A stretch of DNA of 64,000 nt from Burkholderia sp. Bp9143 (GCF_003853645.1 NZ_QTPO01000001.1:124001-188000); one strand, 5' to 3'; positions 1 through 8,437 are shown, counted from the first letter of the stretch. Notes: generated by a model from the letters alone, not told the origin. Numbers and translations: made by a program.

Positions 1-261
1 TGTGAGAGAAGGGGGACGCGCGCGGGCCCGCTCATGCAGGGGCCGACACGTCGGTGTCGTTCATGGTGTCTCCGTAGCGGGGCGCCGCGCGATGAGTGAC
101 GGCCATGATGGCAACAAAGCCGGTACTTCGTGCCATCCAAACGGACGAGTTGCGTGGTCTGGATTGCGCGGGCGTCATACGGCGCCGCGACGAAGCGCAC
201 ACGAGGTGAAGACCGGAAAGCGGGGAGGAGCAGGGAGAGGCGTTCCACGCGTTTTCCGGCG

Positions 262-432
262 TTCGGCACCTTGAGCGTCAGCCTGCATACGGTCGCGGCG
301 ATCGTGTCGGACCGGATTGGCCGGCCGCCCGTGCTGATCGTCGGCACGCTGTCGCTGCTGACGGTCACGTACCCGCTGTTCTCGTGGCTGGCCGCCGCGC
401 TGTCGTGGACGGTTGCGTGCAGGTTGGCCCGA
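262..432 (+). pseudogene. Relic of an MFS (metabolite:H+ symporter-like) transporter
   Basis: A short stretch translates to a recognisable transporter fragment. It contains SDRIGRPPVLIVG followed by a hydrophobic run ending LFSWLAA, which matches the conserved cytoplasmic loop (D-R-x-G-R-R) and next helix of MHS-type major facilitator proteins. Neither side continues as a transporter: upstream is arginine-rich shadow coding and downstream the frame loses hydrophobicity. I read it as the remains of a deleted transporter gene. It lies just before an isochorismatase-family gene and near an amidohydrolase pseudogene, which suggests a decayed catabolic cluster. The rest of 1-613 holds nothing else I can support. 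Confidence 0.45.
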
Positions 433-613
433 TCCTGTCGGACATTGTCTTGCGGGACGCTGTCGCGCGGGGGCGTGCGGCCCGACACTGGCGCCTCGCG
501 GTCACGGCAGGCCAGCCCACGGCGGCAACCTGCCGCGGGGCCGCGTGCGGCGGCGCCGGCCTTGCCGGACCGTCGTTCCGTTCGATGTGCCAACCTGGAG
601 TAGAGAGCGACCC

Positions 614-1225
614 ATGCAACATCCGACCATCCGTACCCTGGCCGGCGCGAGCGTGCCGACGTCGATCGATGCCGCTCGCACCGCGCTGCTGGTGATCGAT
701 TTCCAGAACGAATATTTCAGCGGCCGCCTGCCGATTCCGGACGGGCCGCGTGCGCTGGGCAACGCGCAGCGCGTGATCGCGTTCGCCGATCGCGCGGGCA
801 TCCCGGTGTTCCACATCCAGCACGTGGGCGCGGCCGACGGCCTGCTGTTCGCCGACGGCAGCGACGGCTTCCGCTTTCATGCGGACCTGCAGCCCGCGCC
901 GCATCACGCGGTCGTGAAGAAGACCTCGGTGAGCGTGTTCCCGACGACGGACATCGACGCGCGTCTGAAGGCGGCCGGCATCGACACGCTGATCGTCACC
1001 GGGCTGATGACGCATGCGTGCGTCGCCGGCGCGGCCCGCGATGCGGTGCCGCTCGGCTATGCGGTGATCATCGTCGACGACGCATGCGCGACGCGTGATC
1101 TCGACGTCGCGGACGGCGGCACGATGCCGCACCACGACCTCCATCGTGCGACGCTGGCCGCGCTGTCGGACACGTTCGGCGACGTGCTGACGACCGAGCA
1201 GGTGCTCGCGTTCGACGTCGCCTGA
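614..1225 (+). CDS. Isochorismatase-family cysteine hydrolase
   Basis: This is a 203-residue cytoplasmic alpha/beta hydrolase of the isochorismatase/nicotinamidase superfamily. The expected triad is visible: Asp29 in LLVIDFQNEYF, Lys102 or Lys103 in VVKKTSVSVF, and nucleophile Cys136 in TGLMTHACVAGAARDA, with the usual cis-peptide region before the cysteine. Length is normal for the family. The start at 614 has a GGAG-type ribosome site about 13 bases upstream; a longer open frame to 413 has arginine-rich, shadow-like sequence. Substrate cannot be told from sequence: members hydrolyse amides, carbamates or isochorismate. Next to it lie broken transporter and amidohydrolase genes, so it may be the survivor of an amide-degradation cluster. 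Confidence 0.88.
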   Translation: MQHPTIRTLAGASVPTSIDAARTALLVIDFQNEYFSGRLPIPDGPRALGNAQRVIAFADRAGIPVFHIQHVGAADGLLFADGSDGFRFHADLQPAPHHAVVKKTSVSVFPTTDIDARLKAAGIDTLIVTGLMTHACVAGAARDAVPLGYAVIIVDDACATRDLDVADGGTMPHHDLHRATLAALSDTFGDVLTTEQVLAFDVA

Positions 1226-1235
1226 CGTACGCGCG

Positions 1236-1972
1236 GCCCGCGCTCAGGCCGCGCTCAAGTGCTCGATCGGCCCAGCCCGACGCCGCGTAGACGACTTCGC
1301 CGCGGAAGCACGTCACGATCACGCGCATTTGCGCGAACGTGCCGATCGGGTGCTCGAACGGATTGCGGTCGAGGATCGCGAGACTCGGCATCCTTGCCCG
1401 CCTCCAGCGAGCCTGTTCAGTCGTCGAAGCACAGCGCATACGCGGTGTTCATCGTATACGCCTCGAGCATCGTGAGCGGGTCGCGGCGTTCGTGCGGATT
1501 CCACGGCGGGCTGGCGGGCGGATCGATCAGCCGGTGCGTGACGCCGGTCTGGATGATCTGCGTCGGGTCCATCATGCTCACCGACCAGTCAACCCGCCGC
1601 GAGCATCGCGCCCGCGTTGCGCAGGCTGCGGAACGGATAATTGCGCGCGGTGCGCTCGGGGCCGAGCAGGTCGCGGTAGAGCGGTTGCTGTTCTTCGCGC
1701 GCGGCGGTCCACAGGGTCTGTACGGTCACGATCGCGCCGAGCGTCGTCGTGTCGATGTCCTCGTTGCACGAGAGCACGAGCTGCGAATCGGTGACGCGTT
1801 CGATAGGCGGGAGCAGCGTGTCTTTGCGCCAGTCGCCCAGCGTATACCGATCGAGTGCGTGACGGGTGCCGCCGGGATCGTCTCCGCCGCGAAGAACATC
1901 ATGTCGACGCTGTCGACTGCTTGCGTGCCCGTGCCGTGTCGCGAGGTGTTGGCCGCGCATCGGTGCGCGGGC
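1236..1972 (-). pseudogene. Frameshifted C-terminal part of a YtcJ-like amidohydrolase
   Basis: On the minus strand, pieces of one amidohydrolase (amidohydrolase_3/YtcJ type) appear in order but in different frames. They are VDMMFFAAETIP; then LPPIERVTDSQ through LLGPERTARNYPFRSL and GAMLAAG; then a stop at 1589 and, after a frame change, DWSVSMMDPTQIIQTGVT and LEAYTMNTAYAL; then an in-frame stop followed by TGSLEAGKDA; then, after another frame change, LAILDRNPFEHPIG and FRGEVVYAASG, the usual C-terminus. At least two frameshifts and one nonsense codon are needed to read through, and the N-terminal metal-binding half is absent. It is a clear dead gene, abutting the secreted NTF2-like gene upstream. 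Confidence 0.8.
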
Positions 1973-1979
1973 CGCCCGA

Positions 1980-2456
1980 TCAGAACATCGTGTTCGCGTT
2001 CGCGGCTTGTTCGGGCACCGGCTGGATCACGTCCCAGTGCTCGACGATCTTGCCGTCCTTCACGCGGAAGATGTCGACCACCGCTTCGCCGCGGTCGCCC
2101 GGACGCTCGGTCGCATGCACGTGCAGATAGACGAGGTCGCCGTCGGTCGCGCTGCGGACGATCCGCGCGCGCGATTGAGGGTGCTTCTGGAACGCGCCGA
2201 CGAAGTACGACACGAACGGCTTCTTGCCGTCGGGCACGTGCGGGTTGTGCTGCTTGTAGTCGTCCGCGACGACGGCGGCCGCCTCGACCGCTTCGTGCTT
2301 GTTGAAGAAGCGGTCGTAGAACGTCAGCACGAGCTGGCGGTTGGCTTCCTCGGCGGCCAGATCGCGCGTGGCCGGGCCGGCGGCCAGCGCGGCCGTCGAC
2401 GCGGCTAGCAGGACGAACGCGGCAACGGCGCGGACGGGGGAGCGGAGCGGTGACAT
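1980..2456 (-). CDS. Secreted SnoaL/NTF2-like protein
   Basis: This 158-residue protein begins with a signal peptide (basic start, hydrophobic run, cleavage near ALA-AG around residue 25). The rest is a SnoaL-like polyketide-cyclase/NTF2-fold domain: helix LVLTFYDRFFNKHE, then ADDYKQHNPHVPDGK, a beta-rich middle with LVYLHVHAT, and the terminal signature VDIFRVKDGKIVEHWDVIQ. This family forms cone-shaped barrels that bind small hydrophobic ligands; most secreted members have no known reaction. An AAGGAA ribosome site sits about 9 bases upstream. It is divergent from an HxlR-type regulator with a strong palindrome between them, so it is the likely target of that regulator. Confidence 0.87.
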   Translation of the reverse strand: MSPLRSPVRAVAAFVLLAASTAALAAGPATRDLAAEEANRQLVLTFYDRFFNKHEAVEAAAVVADDYKQHNPHVPDGKKPFVSYFVGAFQKHPQSRARIVRSATDGDLVYLHVHATERPGDRGEAVVDIFRVKDGKIVEHWDVIQPVPEQAANANTMF

Positions 2457-2651
2457 GTGCCAGGTTCCTTGTCTGGGGATTCGTGAACGGACGCGCGGTG
2501 CGTGGTGTGCGTCCGTGGATGACGCCGATCGTCGTCGGCGGCAGGCGACGGGGTGCCGGCGATGCGCGTCCGCATGCTTCGTAGAACTGGAAAATCCGCG
2601 CGGCCATCGAGTCGATCGAATGGTACAGTTGCCGCGAACCTGTCACAAGAA

Positions 2652-2686
2652 GTCACTGCGGTGTGAACAGGTCACACCGCGGTGAC
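2652..2686. promoter_or_regulatory. Palindromic operator, probably for the HxlR regulator
   Basis: Two 15-bp arms, GTCACTGCGGTGTGA (2652-2666) and TCACACCGCGGTGAC (2672-2686), are inverted copies with one mismatch and a 5-bp spacer. Another TGTCAC half-site lies just upstream near 2641. The element lies in the 260-bp divergent region, 30 bases before the HxlR gene start, as expected for an autoregulated dimeric winged-helix repressor. Binding by the neighbouring HxlR protein is inference from position and symmetry. Confidence 0.65.
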
Positions 2687-2716
2687 CATGCGTTGCCCGT
2701 GAAAGAGAATCCCGTC

Positions 2717-3112
2717 ATGCCATTTCCGTCCGCCGACGAATCCGTCGAACTCGATCAGCCGTGCCCGATCCGCGATGTGCTCGACCGCATGGGCGACCAA
2801 TGGAGCCTGCTCGTGATCGAGGCGCTGTCCGGCGGCACGATGCGTTTCAACGAACTCGCCCGTGCGATCGGCGACGTGTCGAAGCAGATGCTGTCTCGCA
2901 CGCTCAAGCGGCTCGAGCAGGACGGATTCGTCAGCCGCACGCTGTATGCCGAGGTGCCGCCGCGCGTCGAATATGCGTTGACGGACCTCGGGCGTTCTTT
3001 CCTGACGCCGATGCACGCGATGATCCGCTGGGCCGACGAACATCATCGTGCGATTTGCGCCGCCCGTCGTCGCGCGCGCGAGCGGGAGCGCAGCGGGCGT
3101 TCAACGGAGTAG
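2717..3112 (+). CDS. HxlR-family transcriptional regulator
   Basis: This 131-residue protein is a complete HxlR-type winged helix. The conserved N-terminal cysteine lies in CPIRDVLDRMGDQWSLLVI, followed by FNELARAIGDVSKQMLSRTLKRLE (recognition helix) and the wing DGFVSRTLYAEVPPRVEYALTDLG. HxlR proteins act as dimers, and the N-terminal cysteine often senses aldehydes, quinones or oxidants. I chose the start at 2717 with GAAAGAG upstream, because the longer frame from 2663 overlaps the palindromic operator. It is divergent from the NTF2-like gene. The C-terminus is arginine-rich and extends slightly beyond the usual domain. Confidence 0.9.
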   Translation: MPFPSADESVELDQPCPIRDVLDRMGDQWSLLVIEALSGGTMRFNELARAIGDVSKQMLSRTLKRLEQDGFVSRTLYAEVPPRVEYALTDLGRSFLTPMHAMIRWADEHHRAICAARRRARERERSGRSTE

Positions 3113-3327
3113 GTCGTGCCGTCGCGTGGCAACCGGCGACGGAATGCGTGTGTTGCGGCGGCATCGGGTGATTGCGTTATCCGAACGTTTTCATGGCGTT
3201 GCTTGCGTATGCGGAGTTGCGAAGGGCGCGACGTACGGGGGGCGATTGGCGTTTGAATGGTGCGGCCCGTCTTTTTGCGGCGGGTGGAGCGGGGCCGCCC
3301 GCCGTATGCGGCCCCGCGCCGGACGAC

Positions 3328-3702
3328 TTATCGCCAGGTGCCGTCGACATAGACCCACACCTGCCCTTGGCGCCGCCAGTAGCCGGGCACCCACCGACGC
3401 CCGGGGCGGCGGGCGACCCAGCGTCCGGACACCCATATATAGTGGCCGCGCTGCCAGCGCCAGTAGCCGTCGGTCCAGACATAGCCGTGCGGCCGCGGCG
3501 GCGGTGGCCGGCGATCATGCCGCGGTGCCGGCGGCGCGTAGCCCGGGCGGTCGGAATAAGGCGGCCTGCCGGGCCCCGGAGGCGGTCCGGGCGGCCGGTA
3601 CCCGGGCGGCACGGGCTGGGCCGAGGCGGTGCGTAGCCCGCCGCCGGTGGCGGCGAGGGCGGCGGACAGTCCGATGGCGCGCAACAACGAGCGTCGATTC
3701 AT
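3328..3702 (-). CDS. Secreted WXXGXW-repeat protein (BcpO-related)
   Basis: The 124-residue product starts MNRRSLLRAIGLSAALAATG, a Tat-like or Sec signal with twin arginines, then a proline- and glycine-rich linker of about 45 residues (repeated PPGP, RPPP). The C-terminal half has the repeats that define the family: WTDGYW, WVSGRW, WVPGYW and a final VDGTW, spaced about 14 residues. Burkholderia BcpO-related proteins share this pattern and are exported to the envelope; their role is not settled. The start is the methionine at 3702, since the longer frame has no signal and only shadow-like sequence. The 215-bp gap to the HxlR gene holds nothing else that I can identify. Confidence 0.8.
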   Translation of the reverse strand: MNRRSLLRAIGLSAALAATGGGLRTASAQPVPPGYRPPGPPPGPGRPPYSDRPGYAPPAPRHDRRPPPPRPHGYVWTDGYWRWQRGHYIWVSGRWVARRPGRRWVPGYWRRQGQVWVYVDGTWR

Positions 3703-4312
3703 GGCGGGTCCTCTAATATGTAATCGGGGTTGCCTTACATTAGCCCGCCGGTTCGGTGGCCGGGTTACGCGGTCCGTTAAGGCTGTTACCACGTGTCACT
3801 ACGACCCGGCGATAGCCGGGGCGTCGCCGCCGGTCTCCCGTTGGGGCAGGCGCCGACGGCGAATGGGGGCGGCTCCGGCCGCGCGGCCGTGTGTTTACGG
3901 ATCGACCGCCGCGTTTTAGGTGGCCAAGCCCAATATTTGAGATTGTTTTGGGTAAAAATTACCGTTTTCGTGTGGTTCCATCGATTCCGCTTGTTGTTTC
4001 TATGCAACCGTCAAGCCGATGACACGAAAGAATGGTGCGATGAATGCCTCCAAAAAGGCTTCGTCAAGAGGTCAAAAAAGGACGTTAAAACAAATACTTA
4101 TAACGCGTCCCCACTTTCATTATTTCTAGTTCTGGAAAAGCTTATTTCTTTATTTGCAGATCGCGCCCCTAGGGTACACCCCTAAACTCACGGTTCCCAA
4201 ACGGGCAACTATCCGGGCGCGGCCAGAAGGACCGATGGCGTTCCCGGGCGGTTGCAGACCGTTTATGAACAAGGTCGCGAGACCTGCCTCTTTTTAGAAG
4301 GGAGCTCCACGA
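3703..4312. other. Long AT-richer intergenic region upstream of the porin
   Basis: About 600 bases without a convincing gene. The segment 3930-4180 is markedly AT-richer than the surrounding genome (TTTTGGGTAAAAATTACC, several A and T runs), which fits a strong promoter and long leader for the porin gene. It ends with AGAAGGGAGC about 6 bases before the porin start. I cannot place -35/-10 boxes with confidence. Confidence 0.6.
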
Positions 4313-5419
4313 ATGAACAAGACTCTGATCGTTGCAGCAGCTGCAGCATCGTTCGCTACCGTCGCTCACGCGCAAAGCAGCGTCACGCTGTACGGCGTGC
4401 TGGACGCAGGCATCACCTACCAAAGCAACGTCCAGAACGCAGCCGGCCAAGGCAAGTCGCTGTGGTCGATGGGTTCGGGCATTGACCAGAGCCGCTTCGG
4501 CCTGCGTGGTTCGGAAGACCTCGGTGGCGGCCTGAAGGCGATCTTCACGTTGGAAAGCGGCTTCAACATCGGCAACGGCAAGTTCGCGAACAACAACGGC
4601 ATGTTCAACCGCCAGGCTTTCGTCGGCCTGTCGAGCCAGTACGGCACGGTTACGCTGGGTAAGCAGTACGACTCCGTCCAGGACTACCTGGCACCGCTGA
4701 CCGCAACGGGCTCGTGGGGCGGTACCTACTTCGCTCACCCGTTCAACAACGACAACCTGAGCACGAACGGCGGCTACTCGGCTAACAACACGATCAAGTT
4801 CGCAAGCGCGAACTACGCTGGCCTGCAATTCGGCGGCACGTACTCGTTCTCGAACAGCACGAACTTCGGCAACAACCGTGCTTACAGCGGCGGCGTGTCG
4901 TACCAGTACCAAGGCCTGAAGCTGGGTGCAGCTTACTCGCAAGCGAACAACCCGAACAACAACAGCACGGGCGCAGTTGACTCGTCGTCGGCTCTGTTCA
5001 ACGGCCAAGGCCGCCTGCGCACGTACGGCGCGGCTGCTGCATACGCATTCGGCCCGGCGCAAGTTGGCGCAGCATGGACGCAATCGCGTATCGACAACCA
5101 AGCTAACGGCGCGGCTACGTTCCACGCTGACAACTACGAAGTCAACGCGAAGTACAACCTGACGCCGGCTCTGGGCCTGGGCGCAGCGTACACGTACACG
5201 AACGCGAAGGTTGCTGGCGAAAGCACGCACTGGAACCAGTTCGGCCTGCAAGCTGACTACTCGCTGTCGAAGCGCACCGACGTCTACGCACAAGCTGTGT
5301 ACCAGCGCGCTGCGAAGAACGGCGTTGGCGCATCGATCTACAACGGCGATGTCAACACGCTGCCGAGCTCGTCGATCAACCAAACCGCAGCAACGGTTGG
5401 TCTGCGTCACCGCTTCTAA
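4313..5419 (+). CDS. Gram-negative trimeric porin (OpcP/OmpC-like)
   Basis: This is a 368-residue outer-membrane general porin. It has a 20-residue signal peptide ending AHA-QSS, the beta-proteobacterial porin start SSVTLYGVLDAGITY, a SRFGLRGSEDLGGGLKA strand pair, and the final strand ending in phenylalanine (VGLRHRF), the signal for the BAM complex. Sixteen strands are expected for this length. It forms water-filled channels for small hydrophilic solutes. Codon use is unusual for the window: strongly restricted codons (AAC, GGC, CTG, GCT) typical of very highly expressed genes. A strong ribosome site (AGGGAGC) precedes it and a good hairpin terminator follows. It is monocistronic. Confidence 0.95.
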   Translation: MNKTLIVAAAAASFATVAHAQSSVTLYGVLDAGITYQSNVQNAAGQGKSLWSMGSGIDQSRFGLRGSEDLGGGLKAIFTLESGFNIGNGKFANNNGMFNRQAFVGLSSQYGTVTLGKQYDSVQDYLAPLTATGSWGGTYFAHPFNNDNLSTNGGYSANNTIKFASANYAGLQFGGTYSFSNSTNFGNNRAYSGGVSYQYQGLKLGAAYSQANNPNNNSTGAVDSSSALFNGQGRLRTYGAAAAYAFGPAQVGAAWTQSRIDNQANGAATFHADNYEVNAKYNLTPALGLGAAYTYTNAKVAGESTHWNQFGLQADYSLSKRTDVYAQAVYQRAAKNGVGASIYNGDVNTLPSSSINQTAATVGLRHRF

Positions 5420-5453
5420 GCGTGACGGCTGGGTAACCAGCTTCGCAGTATCG

Positions 5454-5484
5454 AAAAAGGCGCCTTCGGGCGCCTTTTTTTACG
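5454..5484 (+). terminator. Rho-independent terminator of the porin gene
   Basis: A tight hairpin, AGGCGCC-TTCG-GGCGCCT with a stable tetraloop, is preceded by AAAAA and followed by seven T residues. It lies 35 bases after the porin stop. Confidence 0.93.
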
Positions 5485-5537
5485 CCCGTCGAATGCAGCG
5501 ACGAAGACTGCGACGGAGGCACGTATCGTCCGGACGC

Positions 5538-5570
5538 AAAAAAGCGAGGCCCTGGGCCTCGCTTTCTTAT
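5538..5570 (-). terminator. Rho-independent terminator (rnk side, likely bidirectional)
   Basis: The stem GCGAGGCC/GGCCTCGC around a TG-containing loop is flanked by AAAAAA on the left and TTTCTTATTT on the right. Read on the minus strand it ends in a run of six U, placing it about 40 bases after the rnk stop; it could also back up the porin terminator. Confidence 0.85.
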
Positions 5571-5610
5571 TTGGTGTGGCCGACAGGTGCGCTGCCGGCC
5601 GGCAGCGGCG

Positions 5611-6009
5611 TCAGCGCGTGTATTCGCCGTTGGCTTCCGGCTGGAACACGATCGCCGCGACCTTCATCAGTTTTTCGACGCCGCTCGGCTGCAGCACCTT
5701 CACCAACTGACCGCGCTGCGTGCCCAGCAGCGCCATGCCGACCGGCGAGAAGACGTTCAGGCGTCCGAGTTCGAGATTGGCGGCATCCGGATAAACAATC
5801 GTCCAGGTGGCCTGCTCCTGGGTCGCTTCGTCGAGCAGCGTGATCTGCGAGTTCATCGTCACGACGTTTGCCTTGATGGCGTCGGGCTGCACGATGTCCG
5901 CGCGTTCGAGCAGCGCGTCGAGCATTGTCTGGAAGCGCGGGTTGTGTTCGGCGTGCTTCTCGAGGCGAGCGACGTCGAGTTCGGTCAACTGGTAAAGGCG
6001 TTGTTTCAT
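5611..6009 (-). CDS. rnk: Regulator of nucleoside diphosphate kinase (GreA/GreB-fold)
   Basis: This 132-residue protein matches Rnk, a Gre-factor-like RNA-polymerase-binding protein. The N-terminal half is a short helical coiled coil (TELDVARLEKHAEH, then a second helix to ERADIV). The C-terminal half is the GreA/GreB FKBP-like domain: VVTMNSQITLLDE, then TWTIVYPDAAN and INVFSPVGMALLG-type sequence, here LNVFSPVGMALLGTQRG. Unlike GreA it lacks a long coiled coil with the acidic tip, as usual for Rnk. In pseudomonads and E. coli Rnk influences nucleoside diphosphate kinase levels and alginate. The start at 6009 is preceded by GGAGAACTGCC. It is a single gene with its own terminator. Confidence 0.88.
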   Translation of the reverse strand: MKQRLYQLTELDVARLEKHAEHNPRFQTMLDALLERADIVQPDAIKANVVTMNSQITLLDEATQEQATWTIVYPDAANLELGRLNVFSPVGMALLGTQRGQLVKVLQPSGVEKLMKVAAIVFQPEANGEYTR

Positions 6010-6522
6010 GGCAGTTCTCCAAATGATCGGCATGGGGCAGGCGGGGCGTGCCTATGGGGATCGCCCGGAGCCTGTCTGACCTGGCTCCGGGAGGAGGCCG
6101 TGCCGTCAGATCAGGCGCCGGGCAGGGGCGAGCGGCGCCTGGGCCGTGCGTCGAACGCAGGGGTGCGCCGGATGGCCGGCGCGCGCGCGCACGCCGGCTG
6201 GGCCGGACGGCGAAACCAAGAGGGGCGTGGGCGCTTGCATGGTGAATGGGATATTGACTGACGGATATAACCTTACGATTCTACAACACAACCTTCCGGA
6301 TCGGTGATTCGGCTGTCGGCTGTTCGTCAGGCATTGTTGTGGAAATGATTTAAGTGATCGCGATCTCTTGGGACGACGGTGGTCGATTTTTTCCAAAAAT
6401 GCAACGCTGTATGTTCAAACCAAGGGTTTTCCCTTGGTATTGCGAGCACTACACTTGATCCATCGCTTCAGACAGTCACGCCGGGAGCGACGTCAAAAGA
6501 GAACATATTTCGGAGGTCCATC
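6010..6522. promoter_or_regulatory. Divergent intergenic region with an inverted repeat
   Basis: No gene is supported in these 510 bases. At 6420-6437 there is a perfect inverted repeat, CCAAGGG-TTTT-CCCTTGG, 86 bases before the DUF4148 start, placed like an operator or a leader hairpin. The stretch 6246-6420 is AT-richer and probably carries the promoters for rnk and the DUF4148 gene. The protein that would bind the repeat is unknown. Confidence 0.5.
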
Positions 6523-6852
6523 ATGAAGTCGATCATCTACGCAGCGATCGCTGCATCCGTTCTTGCCGCCCCGATCGCATCGTTCGCACAGTCCGAGCAG
6601 GGCTTGACCCGCGACCAGGTCCGGGCCGAACTCGTGCAACTCGAACAGAACGGCTACAAGCCGCTCGCGAGCGATCCGCAATATCCGCAGAACATCCAGG
6701 CCGCGGAACAACGGATCCAGCCGAACCAGCCGATGCTCGCTCAAGCCGATACGAGCGGCTATGGTGCGGTGGCGACGGGCGCAGGCCAGTCGGGCCGCCG
6801 CATGACGCGTGAAGCCCCGAATCCCGTGAACGCCGTCTACTTCGGCAACTGA
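6523..6852 (+). CDS. DUF4148 small secreted protein
   Basis: The 109-residue product has a clear signal peptide (MKSIIYAAIAASVLAAP..., cleaved near SFA-QSE at residue 23). It then has the DUF4148 hallmark LTRDQVRAELVQLEQNGYKP, an amphipathic helix followed by a proline-rich stretch (DPQYPQNIQAAEQRI) and the terminal VNAVYFGN. These proteins are abundant in Burkholderia, are exported, and have no known biochemical role. A strong CGGAGG ribosome site lies 6-12 bases upstream. It stands alone, with an inverted-repeat promoter region before it and a terminator after. A paralogue sits at 53658-53960 and shares the same helix and C-terminal aromatic-F/Y-F-G ending. Confidence 0.9.
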   Translation: MKSIIYAAIAASVLAAPIASFAQSEQGLTRDQVRAELVQLEQNGYKPLASDPQYPQNIQAAEQRIQPNQPMLAQADTSGYGAVATGAGQSGRRMTREAPNPVNAVYFGN

Positions 6853-6963
6853 ATATCCCCGGGTCTGCCCGAGCACAGCATGTGACCGACGGGACGCGCG
6901 CCACTTGTGCGCGTCTGCGTCAGCAGAGCAGAACCTCCGTCGCCGCATTCCGGCGGCTTTCCC

Positions 6964-6994
6964 GCCCAGACGCTCGCGCGTTTGGGCCTTTTTT
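6964..6994 (+). terminator. Rho-independent terminator of the DUF4148 gene
   Basis: The arms GCCCAGACGC and GCGTTTGGGC pair (one G-U) around a short CG-rich loop and are followed by CCTTTTTT. It lies about 110 bases after the stop and just beyond the 3' end of the convergent CBS-domain gene. Confidence 0.8.
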
Positions 6995-7005
6995 GCTGGG
7001 ACGGG

Positions 7006-7467
7006 TCAGGCGGACGTGACCGCCGGGGTGCCATGGATATAGTGTTCGAGCTGGCTGATCGTGAATTGCTGGTCGGCAATCACGCTTTTCACGAGGTCAC
7101 CGATCGAGATCAGGCCGATCAGCTTGCCGTCCTGGAGGACGGGCAGGTGGCGCATCCGGTGCTCGGTCATCAGCGCCATGCACTCGTCGGTGGATTGCGA
7201 TGGTTCGACGTAGCGCACCTTGGCCGTCATGATTTCCTCGACGCGGGTGGCTTTCGACGAACGGTCCTGCAGTACGACCTTGCGCGCGTAGTCGCGCTCG
7301 GTGACGATGCCCGCGATGTCGTCGCCGTCCATGACCAGCAATGCGCCGACTCCCTTCTCCGCCATCAGCTTGATGGCGTCGTAGACGAAATCGGCTTTCG
7401 TGACGGTGTAGATCGTGCGGCCGGAATCCGGCTTGGCTTTGAGAATTTGCGCGACAGTCGTGCTCAT
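7006..7467 (-). CDS. Tandem CBS-domain protein
   Basis: The 153-residue protein is almost entirely a pair of CBS motifs (a Bateman module). CBS1 runs from about residue 15 to 70 (TIYTVTKADFVYDAIKLMAE, then GALLVMDGDDIAGIVTERDYARK). CBS2 runs from about 80 to 140 (IMTAKVRYVEPSQSTDECMA, then HLPVLQDGKLIGLISIGDLV). There is no enzymatic or DNA-binding domain. Such modules bind adenosine nucleotides or NAD(H) and report energy state to partner proteins; the partner here is not evident. It is convergent with the DUF4148 gene and divergent from ribA. The start is supported by GGAGAAAG seven bases upstream. Confidence 0.9.
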   Translation of the reverse strand: MSTTVAQILKAKPDSGRTIYTVTKADFVYDAIKLMAEKGVGALLVMDGDDIAGIVTERDYARKVVLQDRSSKATRVEEIMTAKVRYVEPSQSTDECMALMTEHRMRHLPVLQDGKLIGLISIGDLVKSVIADQQFTISQLEHYIHGTPAVTSA

Positions 7468-7644
7468 TTGCTTTCTCCGTGTGCAGGTCGATGCAGGGAA
7501 GGCAGGGCGTGATGCGCGGCACCCGATGGGCCCAGTATAGCCGGGCCTGCTGCGGCAGTCGCGTGACGTTTCCAGATTAGCGGTAAACTCCGGTCACGCA
7601 CTATCCACACAATTCCTACATTCCTGATCGTTTCGATTGAATTC

Positions 7645-8295
7645 ATGATGTCTTCGCGTCCCCAATCGCCCACGCAGGGCAATGGCCAGGCCGACGAGTG
7701 CGTGACGCTCGTCGCCACCGCGTCGCTACCCACGCGCTACGGTACGTTCACGTCGTACGCTTTCCGCGTATCGGGCAGCGATGCCGAACATCTCGCGCTC
7801 GTGATGGGTGACGTCACCGGCGAGCAGTCCGTGCTCACGCGGCTGCATTCCGAATGCCTGACCGGCGACGTGTTCGGCTCCTTCCGCTGCGATTGCGGCG
7901 AGCAGCTCGATCTTGCGCTGCGCTACATCGCAGCGGAAGACCGCGGCGTGCTGCTGTATCTGCGCGGCCACGAAGGGCGCGGCATCGGCCTGAGCAACAA
8001 GATCCGCGCGTACGCGCTGCAGGAGCAGGGGCGCGATACCGTCGAGGCGAATCTCGACCTCGGCCTGCCCGACGACGCCCGCGAATACGACTCGGCCGCC
8101 GCGATCCTGCGAATCCTCGGTGTGACGTCGGTGCGCCTGATGAGCAACAACCCGAAGAAGTTCGACACGCTCGTGAAGCATGGCATTCCCGTGTGCGAAC
8201 GCGTGGCGCTCGCGGTGCCCGTGCGCGAGGAAAACGAGCGTTACATCCGAACCAAGCAGGTGAAGTTCGGGCATTACTTCGAAGAGAACGAATAG
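7645..8295 (+). CDS. ribA: GTP cyclohydrolase II
   Basis: RibA opens the imidazole and pyrimidine parts of GTP to 2,5-diamino-6-ribosylamino-pyrimidinone phosphate, the first step of riboflavin synthesis, in the cytoplasm. The 216-residue length and motifs fit a stand-alone RibA. The zinc ligands are in [20 protein letters not shown] (three cysteines). The catalytic [19 protein letters not shown] segment follows, then [18 protein letters not shown] and [10 protein letters not shown]. The C-terminus is normal. Two methionines in a row (7645, 7648) could serve as start. No other riboflavin gene is adjacent, and no FMN riboswitch was recognised upstream. Confidence 0.96.
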   Translation: MMSSRPQSPTQGNGQADECVTLVATASLPTRYGTFTSYAFRVSGSDAEHLALVMGDVTGEQSVLTRLHSECLTGDVFGSFRCDCGEQLDLALRYIAAEDRGVLLYLRGHEGRGIGLSNKIRAYALQEQGRDTVEANLDLGLPDDAREYDSAAAILRILGVTSVRLMSNNPKKFDTLVKHGIPVCERVALAVPVREENERYIRTKQVKFGHYFEENE

Positions 8296-8437
8296 TCGAA
8301 ATTTCGGCTTTGTCCGAGGTGGTCTGGATTGATCCGTTGATGTCTTTAAGTCGTTGAATGTTAATGAAAATTCAGAGCTTCTCGTCGCCTCCGGCGTGGC
8401 GTCAACGCTTGCCTCTGCTTAGCTAAACTTGCTGCGT

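Noticed and set aside
4169..5410. A minus-strand open frame of 413 codons opposite the porin
   Set aside because: It arises from the strongly restricted codon use of the porin; it is low complexity (Val/Arg/Ala) and has no signal or domain.
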